A program made the translations under genes and the position numbers. A stretch of DNA of 64,000 nucleotides from Lentzea terrae (GTDB lineage Bacteria; Actinomycetota; Actinomycetes; Mycobacteriales; Pseudonocardiaceae). The notes below the pieces were generated by a model that was given only the letters and a program-made list of their open reading frames with translations, did not search any database and was not told the origin of the DNA. Positions 7,531-15,790 of the stretch are shown here, in pieces; position 1 is the first letter of the stretch, and each line of letters starts with the position of its first letter. The stretch spans positions 332,036-396,035 of the forward strand of contig NZ_QFWW01000007.1 of assembly GCF_003265345.1 (NCBI RefSeq), written 5' to 3'.

Positions 7531-10134
7531 GTGGCGAGCGTGGACGCGGCGGTCGGCCGAATCGTCGTGTCCGTCAGCAACCAGCTCGCCCCCAGGCTCT
7601 CCCAGCTGGTCCCTCCCCCACCACCGGACGTCGACCCGGTGCTGCTCGCCTACCTGGAGTCCCCTGACTTCGCCGAGGTGGCCCGCCAGGTCGTGCTGTG
7701 GCGCGCGATGCGGGGTTCGCTGGACGCCGGTCTCTCCGCCGACCTGCGCGAACAGATCGTCCAGGGCCTGCGCCTGTCCGGTGCCGCCGCCGACCCTCGC
7801 ACGGTTCTTTCGGCTCTGACGTCGGCGGAACCGTTGCGGTCAGGCGACCTCGACACCCCGACCGCGGTCGGGGTCGCGCACCTGGCTAGTGCCGTCAAGA
7901 ACAACACCCTCGTGCTGCGGCGCGCGCCGTCGTTGGCGGACTTCCACGCCTACGCCTCCCAGTTGCGCATGCGGATCGCCGCGATGCACGGCGAGATGCG
8001 ATTACCCCACATCGGGGTCAGCCGCTCCGTGCCGTACGACGAGCTGTACGTGCGGCCGACCCTGTCGCCCTCTTTGGCCATCTCCTCCCTCACCTCCCCC
8101 GGCCGCCGCACCGTGCTGCTCGGCGATCCGGGCGCCGGAAAGTCCACGCTGGCGGGAAAACTCACGTGGGACATCGCTTCGGACACGTCGGACCGAGTCC
8201 CGTTCCTGTTGGTGCTGCGCGACTTCACCGCCTCCTTCCGGTCCGGTGGCCGCGAGCTGCTTCGGTATTTCGAGGACATCTGCAGCGACCCGTACAACCT
8301 CACTCCCCCGCGCGACGCCGTGGAATACCTGCTGCGCAACGGCCGCGCCGTCGTGGTTCTGGACGGCCTGGACGAGCTGGTGCAACCCGAACTGCGTCGC
8401 CGGGTCGTGCGGCTCGTCGAAGGCTTCGCGCACCAGTACCCGCTGACCCCGATCGTGGTGACGGCTCGCAAAGTCGGTTACGGCGAAGCGCCCCTCAGCT
8501 CGTCACTCTTCGCTTCGGGCACCGTCGACGACTTCGACTCGGGCCAGGTCGCCGACTACGCCACCCGCTGGTTCGCCCTGGACGCCGCGACTCCTGTGCA
8601 TCAGCGTTCCCAGCTCGCCCTGGCGTTCCTGAACGAGAGCTCCGAGATCGAGGAGCTCCGCCGCAACCCGTTGCTGCTCGCCTTGTTGTGCGCCATGTAC
8701 TCCAGCGAGCACTACCTCCCGCGCAACCTCGCCCAGGTCTACGAACGTTGCGCCGTGATGCTCTTCGACCGCTGGGACTCGATGCGCGGCATAGCCCTCC
8801 CCGTGCAGTTCCAAGGCCGTCTGCGCGCCGCCGTCCAACACCTGGCGTGGTACCTCTTCGACGGCCCCGAACCCGGCAGTGCCTTACCGCGCAGTCGAAT
8901 CGTGCGGCTGCTGGCCAACTATCTGGTGACCAAGTCCTTCGACCCCGACGAGGCCGAGGGCGCCGCCGAACGCTTCACCGAGTTCTGCACCGGCCGCGCG
9001 TGGATCCTCACCGACGTGGGCGCGTCCGCCAGCGAGCCGATGTTCGGCTTCACGCACCGCACCTTCATGGAGTACTTCGCCGCCGAACACCTGGTGCGCA
9101 AGCACACCACCTCTTCTGCGTTGTGGACTGTCCTGCGCCCACACGTGAACGAGGGCGCCTGGGATGTCGTCGCACGGGTTGCTTTGCAGCTGCACGACCG
9201 GAACGTGGACGACGGGGTAGACGAGGTGCTTTCGCTGGCCATTCGCGACGGCGAACTCCTCTTCGCGGCCCAGGCGCTCCACTACGTGGTGCCCCGGCCG
9301 GACATCGTCCGCGGAATCGCCATCGCTTCGCTTCGACGGGCGGCGGACGTCCCACTGCAGGTGCGGATTTCCTACTTCCAGGACGTTGCGAGGGTCGAGC
9401 AGGACCATCCCCTGTGGTGTTGCCTGGTGGGGAGCCTTCCGGCGAACGCCGCTGTCGTCGAACGGGTGCTGATCGAGGATGTCAGTCGGCTCTACGAAGA
9501 GCAGAACGCGGGCATCGGCGGCCTCGTACGCGGGATGCTGGCCAACGCGTTGCCACCCGGCACAGCACTGTCGTCGTCAATGCACGACCTCTACTGGCGA
9601 CAGAACGGCAACTCATCCGGACGGCCGTGGCTCAGCCACCTGGACGACCTGGTCGACCTGTGCGCACTCGTGGCGAAGCTCGGCCCAACAGTGCTGTTCG
9701 AGTACCAGGTGTACTTCGGTCTGGCGATCCTTTCGCCGGCTTCGACACTGCTGCGCATGGACAGGGACACGCCCGTCGACCGCGCTGTGGCGCATCGGCT
9801 GGCCACCCAGATCGCACACTCAAGACGACCGTGGATTCGCTACGAGTCGTGGGCAGCCGACGTCGAGATGGGCGTCGACACGCCGCTGTACCCGTGCGGT
9901 CAGCTCGGTTCCGAGCTCGAGTTCCTGTTGTGCCTGCCGCACCTCGAAGCGCACGTGGACTTCGGCTTCACCACACCGTTCGACCTGGAGCCGCACCTCG
10001 ACGAGCTGGCCGAGAGCCGTGCGCTGGGACCCGATGAGGGCGGCTTCCTCTGGACCCCGCCCGACGACATGTCCGAAGCTGTGGCCGACCTGCTGCACGC
10101 CTGGACCACCAGGGACTTCAACGTCTTCGAATAG
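7531..10134 (+). CDS. NACHT-domain STAND NTPase 1
   Basis: 867 residues from a GTG preceded by GGAGG. The layout is a helical N-terminal region (1-195), a NACHT module with Walker A GDPGAGKS (about 198-205) and Walker B VVVLDGLDELV (about 272-281, the DGxDE form typical of NACHT), then the conserved RRNPLLLALLCAMYSS and HRTFMEYFAAEHLV helical motifs, and a roughly 300-residue C-terminal region with no recognisable repeats. STAND NTPases of this type act as intracellular sensors that oligomerise when triggered; many bacterial NACHT proteins defend against phage. No TIR, nuclease or protease motif is visible, so an effector role would lie in the N-terminal helices. The second NACHT gene starts 9 nt after its stop. 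Confidence 0.88.
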   Translation: MASVDAAVGRIVVSVSNQLAPRLSQLVPPPPPDVDPVLLAYLESPDFAEVARQVVLWRAMRGSLDAGLSADLREQIVQGLRLSGAAADPRTVLSALTSAEPLRSGDLDTPTAVGVAHLASAVKNNTLVLRRAPSLADFHAYASQLRMRIAAMHGEMRLPHIGVSRSVPYDELYVRPTLSPSLAISSLTSPGRRTVLLGDPGAGKSTLAGKLTWDIASDTSDRVPFLLVLRDFTASFRSGGRELLRYFEDICSDPYNLTPPRDAVEYLLRNGRAVVVLDGLDELVQPELRRRVVRLVEGFAHQYPLTPIVVTARKVGYGEAPLSSSLFASGTVDDFDSGQVADYATRWFALDAATPVHQRSQLALAFLNESSEIEELRRNPLLLALLCAMYSSEHYLPRNLAQVYERCAVMLFDRWDSMRGIALPVQFQGRLRAAVQHLAWYLFDGPEPGSALPRSRIVRLLANYLVTKSFDPDEAEGAAERFTEFCTGRAWILTDVGASASEPMFGFTHRTFMEYFAAEHLVRKHTTSSALWTVLRPHVNEGAWDVVARVALQLHDRNVDDGVDEVLSLAIRDGELLFAAQALHYVVPRPDIVRGIAIASLRRAADVPLQVRISYFQDVARVEQDHPLWCCLVGSLPANAAVVERVLIEDVSRLYEEQNAGIGGLVRGMLANALPPGTALSSSMHDLYWRQNGNSSGRPWLSHLDDLVDLCALVAKLGPTVLFEYQVYFGLAILSPASTLLRMDRDTPVDRAVAHRLATQIAHSRRPWIRYESWAADVEMGVDTPLYPCGQLGSELEFLLCLPHLEAHVDFGFTTPFDLEPHLDELAESRALGPDEGGFLWTPPDDMSEAVADLLHAWTTRDFNVFE

Positions 10135-10143
10135 GAGATCTCG

Positions 10144-12714
10144 TTGCCCAGCATCGAGTCGGCGGTCATCCGGGTCGTCGCCGAGGTGAGCGGCCGGCTC
10201 GCGCCCCAGCTGACCGACGAGGTGGAGATCCGACGGGCCTCGGCCTCGACTGCGGCCACCGAAGCGCTCCTGCGAGACTTCCGCCGTGCCGACACGGAGG
10301 CGCTGGAGGCGTATCTGGACTCGCCGGACTTCGCCACCGTCGTCGCCCAGCACCGCGTCGGCAGCGTCGGGGGCAAGGTGGTGAAGGACCAGCTCTACCA
10401 AGGACTTCGCCTGGCCGGGCTGTCGGACGACCTGCTGACGCGCACAGCCGAGGTGGTGCACGACGTCATGGTCGCCGCCGGACAGGAGGCGGCGCCGCAG
10501 TTCGGCGGGGCCAGTGCCAAGATCGACCGCAGCGACCTCTACACCGCGGCCGCGAGCAACAGCGCGATGCTCAAGCGGCTCAAGTCCGCCACTCGCATCC
10601 ACGCCTTCGCCGCCCGCATGCGCGACCAGGTCGTGGCGCTGCACAACAGGATCCGGCTGCCGCACGTCGGGGTCAGCCGGTCGGTCCGGTACGACCAGCT
10701 CTACGTGGAGCCCACGCTGGCCTCGCCCTTCGTCATCAAGCTCGGCGCTCCTGGCGAACGCGTTCTGGTGCAGGGCGATCCCGGTGCCGGCAAGTCCACG
10801 CTGGCCGCGAAGTTCGCCCACGACATCGCGACCGAGGACTCGGGCCGAGTGCCGTTCCTGTTGGTGCTGCGGGAGTTCACCACGTCGTTCGACGAGGGTG
10901 GTCGCGATCTCCTGCACTATCTGGAAAAGCTGTGCCAGGCGCCGTACAACGTGAAGCCGCCGCGCGACGGCGTCGAGTACCTGCTGCGCACCGGACGGGC
11001 CGTCGTCATCCTCGACGGGCTGGACGAGTTGGTGCAGACGGAGTTGCGGCGCCGGGTCGTGGCGTTGGTGGAGGGATTCGCGCACCTGTACCCGCTGGTG
11101 CCGATCCTGGTCACGGCGCGGAAGATCGGCTACGAGGACGCGCCGCTGAGCACCGACCTGTTCATCCCGAGCCACATCGCGGAGTTCAGCAACAACCAGG
11201 TCACCAAGTACGTGACCCGGTGGTTCGAACTGGACGAGGCGACTTCTCCGGCGGAGTCCGCTCACCTCACCCGCTCCTTCTTGTGGGACAGCGTGCAGAT
11301 CCCGGAACTGCGCAGCAACCCGTTGCTGCTGACGTTGTTGTGCGCCATGTACTCCAGCGATCGTTACTTGCCGCAGAACCTCGCTCAGGTGTACGAGCGG
11401 TGTGCGCTGATGCTGTTCGAGCAGTGGGACTCCAAGCGTGGCATCGCGTTGTCCCTCAGGTTTCACGGCCGGCTGCGGGGTGCGGTGCAACGCCTCGCCT
11501 GGCAGATGTTCAACGCCGCCAAGTCCGGGAATCCCCTACCGCGCACCAGGATCGTCAACATCCTCGCCCGCTACTTGGACACCAAGCTCGACGACCACGA
11601 CGAGTCCGTGGCGATGGCCGAGGAGTTCCTGGCGTTCTGCACCGGACGGGCGTGGATCCTCACCGACGTGGGCGCGACTGAGTCCGAGCCGCAGTTCGGG
11701 TTCACACACCGCACGTTCCTCGAGTATTTCGCGGCCGAGTACCTGGTCCGCACCCACCGCACGGCCGCAGAGTTGTGGTCGGCGTTGCGGCCGAACATCG
11801 ACCAGTGGGACGTCGTCGCACAGATCGTGCTCCAGCTCTACGACCGCAACGTCGAGGGTGGCGTCGACGAACTGCTGAACGAAGCCCTCGCGCAGGGAGG
11901 CCTGGGTTTCGCCGCACGGTCCCTCCACCACGTGCACCCCAGCCATCGCACGGTCCGGGCGATCGCCACCGCGGCCGTGGACGAGTCCGTGTTGGTACCG
12001 CTGGACCTCCGCCTCGAGAACCAGGGCGACTCCATTGATGCCGACGTGTCCCTGGTTGCCTGCATGCACGGGGCTTCCGCGGCGAACCTGTCGATCATCG
12101 AACAGACCGTGCCCAGCCGCCTCAGCGAGCTGATCGAGCGCGGTGAGCCCGGCGCCGCGCTGGTACTCGAGTGCATGGTGGACCCCGAGGTCTTCTATGA
12201 CGACCGGTGGCCGGAAATCCAGCGGGACCTGTGCTTCCGGTACCGCACGCGTCTGATCGAACTGCAGACCACGGTCTCCTGGGCGGGCCGGCTCTCACTT
12301 GCCGAACCGAAGATCCTCCACGACCTCATCCGGCGCTTCGGGGCGCACGTCCTCTACACGAGATGCTGGTTCCACGACAGAAGCAGGAACAGCATCGCGG
12401 ACGTGCTGCTGGAGTCGCACGAGCAGTTGCCCCCGTCGGCCGCGACCGATGCCATCGCAATCACGATGACCTCGCTACCGACACCTTGGATCGATGACTA
12501 CCTCCAAGTCAGGCACATCTCCATCTACGCGCGCAGCACTCCGGGCAACGACAGTCTGCGGATGTTGCTGGCCCTGCCCCTGCTGGAGTACGACGATCAC
12601 GACCGGGCTGTGTTCGAGCCCTGGCCGGACCACGACTCCGTTCCGGCACCGGTTGGTGAGTTCCTGGAACGCTGGAAGCGCGGCGAGGTCAGCGTGACAC
12701 TGTCAGGCCAATAG
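10144..12714 (+). CDS. NACHT-domain STAND NTPase 2 (paralogue of the preceding gene)
   Basis: 856 residues. The start is a TTG set by a GGAG site that overlaps the preceding stop codon (TAGGAG, 7-nt spacing), which implies coupled translation. The architecture matches the first copy: N-terminal helices, Walker A GDPGAGKS (about 211-218), Walker B VVILDGLDELV (about 287), RSNPLLLTLLCAMYSS, HRTFLEYFAAEYLV. Residues from about 150 to 570 align with the first copy almost without gaps. The N-terminal 130 and C-terminal 280 residues have diverged strongly, as expected if the copies sense different cues or work as a pair. The last 26 bp overlap the convergent crcB gene. Confidence 0.88.
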   Translation: MPSIESAVIRVVAEVSGRLAPQLTDEVEIRRASASTAATEALLRDFRRADTEALEAYLDSPDFATVVAQHRVGSVGGKVVKDQLYQGLRLAGLSDDLLTRTAEVVHDVMVAAGQEAAPQFGGASAKIDRSDLYTAAASNSAMLKRLKSATRIHAFAARMRDQVVALHNRIRLPHVGVSRSVRYDQLYVEPTLASPFVIKLGAPGERVLVQGDPGAGKSTLAAKFAHDIATEDSGRVPFLLVLREFTTSFDEGGRDLLHYLEKLCQAPYNVKPPRDGVEYLLRTGRAVVILDGLDELVQTELRRRVVALVEGFAHLYPLVPILVTARKIGYEDAPLSTDLFIPSHIAEFSNNQVTKYVTRWFELDEATSPAESAHLTRSFLWDSVQIPELRSNPLLLTLLCAMYSSDRYLPQNLAQVYERCALMLFEQWDSKRGIALSLRFHGRLRGAVQRLAWQMFNAAKSGNPLPRTRIVNILARYLDTKLDDHDESVAMAEEFLAFCTGRAWILTDVGATESEPQFGFTHRTFLEYFAAEYLVRTHRTAAELWSALRPNIDQWDVVAQIVLQLYDRNVEGGVDELLNEALAQGGLGFAARSLHHVHPSHRTVRAIATAAVDESVLVPLDLRLENQGDSIDADVSLVACMHGASAANLSIIEQTVPSRLSELIERGEPGAALVLECMVDPEVFYDDRWPEIQRDLCFRYRTRLIELQTTVSWAGRLSLAEPKILHDLIRRFGAHVLYTRCWFHDRSRNSIADVLLESHEQLPPSAATDAIAITMTSLPTPWIDDYLQVRHISIYARSTPGNDSLRMLLALPLLEYDDHDRAVFEPWPDHDSVPAPVGEFLERWKRGEVSVTLSGQ

Positions 12715-13027
12715 CGGCCGCACCTACCCCGAGCACAACACTGACCACGACGTTGAGCAGTGCCGGGCGGTACTTCTCCGCCTCCAGCAGCTTCACCGTC
12801 TCGTAGCTGAAGGTCGAGTACGTCGTGAGCCCACCGCAAAACCCGACGCCAAGCAGCGGCATCCAAGACGTGCCAACGACAAACCCGATGAGGAAGCACC
12901 CGACGAGGTTGACCGTCAAAGTCCCCCAGGGGAAGTCCGACGAGTGCCGCGACTGCACGAACCGGTCGAGCAGGTACCGACACGGGGCCCCAAGCGCAGC
13001 GCCGAGGAACACCAACAACACGGTCAT
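12689..13027 (-). CDS. crcB: Fluoride exporter CrcB/Fluc, subunit 2
   Basis: 112 residues and four predicted membrane helices. Fluc signatures are the N-terminal GAALGAPCRYLLD, the GTLTVNLVGCFLIGF helix with the conserved Asn, and the GFCGGLTTYSTFSYE segment that holds the channel-lining Phe and the central sodium site. Fluc channels work as antiparallel dimers and let fluoride leave the cytoplasm. The start overlaps the upstream crcB copy by an ATGA motif (13024-13027), and the pair probably forms a heterodimer, as is common in Gram-positive bacteria. The 3' end overlaps the second NACHT gene by 26 bp. Confidence 0.92.
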   Translation of the reverse strand: MTVLLVFLGAALGAPCRYLLDRFVQSRHSSDFPWGTLTVNLVGCFLIGFVVGTSWMPLLGVGFCGGLTTYSTFSYETVKLLEAEKYRPALLNVVVSVVLGVGAAAIGLTVSR

Positions 13028-13407
13028 CGCGTCACCCGCAACCCGAGAAACGCCGCCAGCACAGCAAAAATGGGCGTCAGCAACAGGAACACCGACCCAC
13101 CGGCGGCGTACGACGAGAAGGTCGTGAACCCGCCCAACAGTCCAACTCCGAAGAACGCGCGCACCAACGGCCGAGGCACCAGCCCCATCAGCACGCCGAT
13201 CAGGAACGACCCGAGCACGTTGATGACGAACAAACCCAACGGCCCAGGCACCAGCAACGACAGCCCGTAGCGCGCCACGCCGCCGAGCCCGCCGCCCAAC
13301 GACACCAACGCCACGAACGGCAGGTGCAGCTCGGTGCGCTGGGCCGGGACGTGGAGGTCGACGTCCGGGTCGACCGGGTCAGGCAGTGGGTTCGGCAAGG
13401 TGCTCAA
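13024..13407 (-). CDS. crcB: Fluoride exporter CrcB/Fluc, subunit 1
   Basis: 127 residues. After a polar N-terminal extension (DPDVDLHVPAQR) typical of actinobacterial copies come LGGGLGGVARYGLS, FVINVLGSFLIGVLMG and GLLGGFTTFSSYAAGG, the Fluc pore and Na-site motifs. The only usable start is the TTG at 13407, which lies inside the MarR gene (29-bp overlap) with no clear ribosome binding site, so translation is probably coupled to MarR. It is followed through an ATGA overlap by the second crcB gene. Confidence 0.9.
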   Translation of the reverse strand: MSTLPNPLPDPVDPDVDLHVPAQRTELHLPFVALVSLGGGLGGVARYGLSLLVPGPLGLFVINVLGSFLIGVLMGLVPRPLVRAFFGVGLLGGFTTFSSYAAGGSVFLLLTPIFAVLAAFLGLRVTR

Positions 13408-13822
13408 CCAGGTGGTCGAGAGCCTTCAACGCGCGCACGACGTCCTCGCGCTCGGAGGGCTCCAGCTTCGACAGGGCGGACCCGATTCTCTTCTCGTGTT
13501 CGCGCTGCCACACGAGCAGCTGTTCGTGTCCACGTGGTGAGACGGATAGCCGCGCTACCCGCCTGTCCTTGGGGTCTGCGCCGCGTACGACGAGGCCTGA
13601 GTCGATCAGCTGGGACACCAGGCCGGAGACGGTGTTGGGGGCCAGGCGGAGAGCGGCGGCGAGATCGCCGACCTTCATCGGCGGGCGCTCCGCGAGGGTT
13701 TGCAGCAGTTCTACCTGCGCCATCGGCAGGGATTCCCAGGGCCAGTCCGCCCGGATGCTCGTCCGCAGCGCCCGGCGCAGGCGAGTGACGACGTCGGTGA
13801 GCGTGCGGGCTTCGTCTGACAT
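13379..13822 (-). CDS. MarR-family transcriptional regulator
   Basis: 147 residues. The winged helix includes MKVGDLAAALRLAPNTVSGLVSQLIDSG and the wing VRGADPKDRRVARLSVSPRG. It is divergent from an MFS exporter gene across a 57-bp AT-rich space and heads a MarR-crcB-crcB transcript. Divergence from an efflux gene is the standard MarR arrangement, so the exporter is the likely target. The ATG at 13822 has a TAGTAT box 6 nt upstream (leaderless). Confidence 0.85.
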   Translation of the reverse strand: MSDEARTLTDVVTRLRRALRTSIRADWPWESLPMAQVELLQTLAERPPMKVGDLAAALRLAPNTVSGLVSQLIDSGLVVRGADPKDRRVARLSVSPRGHEQLLVWQREHEKRIGSALSKLEPSEREDVVRALKALDHLVEHLAEPTA

Positions 13823-13879
13823 GCAGAAATACTACTGAACGCAAAGCAATAGCTCTGTGTCAGATATAATCTGGGTACG
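13823..13879. promoter_or_regulatory. Divergent promoter region between MarR and MFS genes
   Basis: The region carries a perfect TATAAT at 13865-13870 (9 nt before the exporter ATG) and, on the other strand, TAGTAT at 13829-13834 (6 nt before the MarR ATG). Only about 30 bp separate the two boxes, so one bound MarR dimer could block both promoters. I see no strong palindrome. Confidence 0.6.
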
Positions 13880-14914
13880 ATGAACTGGTTCGTCACGGAG
13901 TCACCCAGGCCGGCGTGGATCGCGCGCCGGTCGTATGCGCCGTGGTTGGTCATCGCGACGGTGTGCTTCGGGGCGTTCATGGGGCAGTTGGACGCCTCGA
14001 TCGTCACGCTGGCGTTCCCCGCTATGAGTCAGCATTTCCAGAGCGATCCTGAGTGGATCTCGCTCAGTTACCTGATCACGCTCGTGGCGCTGCTCGTCCC
14101 AATGGGCAGGATCGCGGACCGGCTGGGTCGCAAGATCGTCTATATCTACGGCTTCGCGGTCTTCACCGGGGCGTCCATCGCGTGCGTGTACGCGCCGAGC
14201 TTCGACGCGCTCATCGCGGCTCGCGTGGCGCAGGCGACCGGCGCGGCGATGTTGCAGGCCAACAGCGTCGCGCTGGTGATCACCGCGGTGGCGCCCGAAA
14301 GCAGGAGGAAGGCGCTCGGGATCCAGGCCGCCGCGCAGGCGACCGGACTGGCGGCGGGGCCGCTCCTCGGCGGGTACCTGACCGAGCACCACGGCTGGCA
14401 GGCGGTGTTCGCGATCAACGTGCCCATCGGCGTGGTCGCCATGATCGCGGGTCACTACCTGCTCCCCCGCACGAAGACCAAGCCGGAGAAGGCAAAGCCG
14501 ACCTGGCGGGTCCTGCCAGGGCTTGCCGGGGTGCTGCTGACCTACGCCGCGTTGTTCGCGCCGATGACGTTGCTTCCGTTCACCATGAAGCAACCGTTGG
14601 CGCACATAGGACTCACGACGGCCGCACTGCCGCTCGGATTCGCCGTTGCGGCGACGATGCTGCACAAACCGGGCATCAAGATCGGAGCACTGATCACGGC
14701 CACCGCGCTGATCATGCCTGTGCCACAAGTGCTTCAGCTCGTGCTGGCGGGCGTCGGGCTCGGCATCATCGCACCGGCCTGCACGAAACGCGTGATGAGT
14801 GCGTTGCCGGAGGCGTCGGCGGGAGTCGGCAGCGGACTGGTCAACGTCGCACGAGGACTCGGGACGGCGCTGGGCGTCGCGGTCGCCACCGCGTTGATTC
14901 ACACCCTTCCGTGA
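13880..14914 (+). CDS. MFS drug exporter, DHA2-like, short form
   Basis: 344 residues. N-terminal features of drug/H+ antiporters are present: FMGQLDASIVTLAFPAM (the D/E-rich helix 1), the loop motif GRIADRLGRK, and GIQAAAQATGLAAGPLLGGYL (motif C of antiporters). It is shorter than the usual 400-500 residues: the middle of the protein after helix 6 is compressed, although the frame is intact. This may be a natural internal deletion; function should be checked rather than assumed. It is probably controlled by the divergent MarR. Confidence 0.8.
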   Translation: MNWFVTESPRPAWIARRSYAPWLVIATVCFGAFMGQLDASIVTLAFPAMSQHFQSDPEWISLSYLITLVALLVPMGRIADRLGRKIVYIYGFAVFTGASIACVYAPSFDALIAARVAQATGAAMLQANSVALVITAVAPESRRKALGIQAAAQATGLAAGPLLGGYLTEHHGWQAVFAINVPIGVVAMIAGHYLLPRTKTKPEKAKPTWRVLPGLAGVLLTYAALFAPMTLLPFTMKQPLAHIGLTTAALPLGFAVAATMLHKPGIKIGALITATALIMPVPQVLQLVLAGVGLGIIAPACTKRVMSALPEASAGVGSGLVNVARGLGTALGVAVATALIHTLP

Positions 14915-14932
14915 CAGCAGTAGCCTGGTGTC

Positions 14933-15736
14933 ATGTCTGAACAGGTGAGCTGGGTTCCGGAAGGCGTCGACACGGGAAAGCCGAGCGCTGCTCGCCTCTA
15001 CGACTACCTGCTCGGGGGCGGGCACAACTTCGCGGCCGACCGGACGCTCGCGGAGAAGTTCCTGCAGGCCCAGCCGAACGCGCGCACGATCGCACGGCTG
15101 AACAGGGCGTTTCTGCGCAGGGCCGTGCTGTTCATGATGGACAACGGCATCCGCCAGTTCCTCGACCTCGGTTCAGGCATCCCGACGGTCGGCAACGTGC
15201 ACGAGATCGCGCAGAAGGCCGACCCGGAGGCCCACGTCGTGTACGTGGACTTCGAGGAGGTCGCGGTCGCGCACAGCCAGCTCATCCTGGAGAACGACCC
15301 GCGGGCGGAGATCATCCAGGAGGACATGACCAAGCCCAGGGACGTCCTGAAGGCCGCCGATGAAAGCGGTCTCCTCGACTTCGCGCAGCCCGTCGGCGTG
15401 CTGACCGTCGGCGTCTTCCACTTCGTGCCGCCGGAGGCCGACCCGAAGGCGATCGTCGCGGCCTACCGCGACGCCGTGCCCGCCGGCAGCTACCTGGCCT
15501 TCTCGCAGTTCACCCAGGACCTGCAGCCGAAGGAGATGGCCGGGGTCGTCGAGGTCATGAAGAAGAGCCAGAACCCGATGTTCCCGCGCACGAAGTCCGA
15601 GATCGAGGGGCTCTTCGACGGGTTCGACGTGCTCGAGCCCGGCATCGTGCCGCTGCCCCTGTGGCGGCCGGAGGGCACGAACACGGACGATCCCGACAAG
15701 GCGGGCATCTACGCGGCGGTGGGCCGGAAGGTCTAG
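14933..15736 (+). CDS. SAM-dependent methyltransferase, DUF574 / Methyltransf_19 type
   Basis: 267 residues beginning with the family hallmark GVDTGKPSAARLYDYLLGGGHNFAADR. The SAM-binding loop is FLDLGSGIPTVGNVHE, and an acidic residue sits in VVYVDFEEVAVAHS. This family is expanded in actinomycetes; substrates are mostly unknown. A TAGCCT box lies 6 nt before the ATG (leaderless), so it is transcribed on its own although only 18 nt follow the exporter gene. Confidence 0.85.
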   Translation: MSEQVSWVPEGVDTGKPSAARLYDYLLGGGHNFAADRTLAEKFLQAQPNARTIARLNRAFLRRAVLFMMDNGIRQFLDLGSGIPTVGNVHEIAQKADPEAHVVYVDFEEVAVAHSQLILENDPRAEIIQEDMTKPRDVLKAADESGLLDFAQPVGVLTVGVFHFVPPEADPKAIVAAYRDAVPAGSYLAFSQFTQDLQPKEMAGVVEVMKKSQNPMFPRTKSEIEGLFDGFDVLEPGIVPLPLWRPEGTNTDDPDKAGIYAAVGRKV

Positions 15737-15790
15737 CGCCCTCGCTCTTGTTGGCCAGGGGGCGGTGATTCCGTACGCTCTGCACACAGA

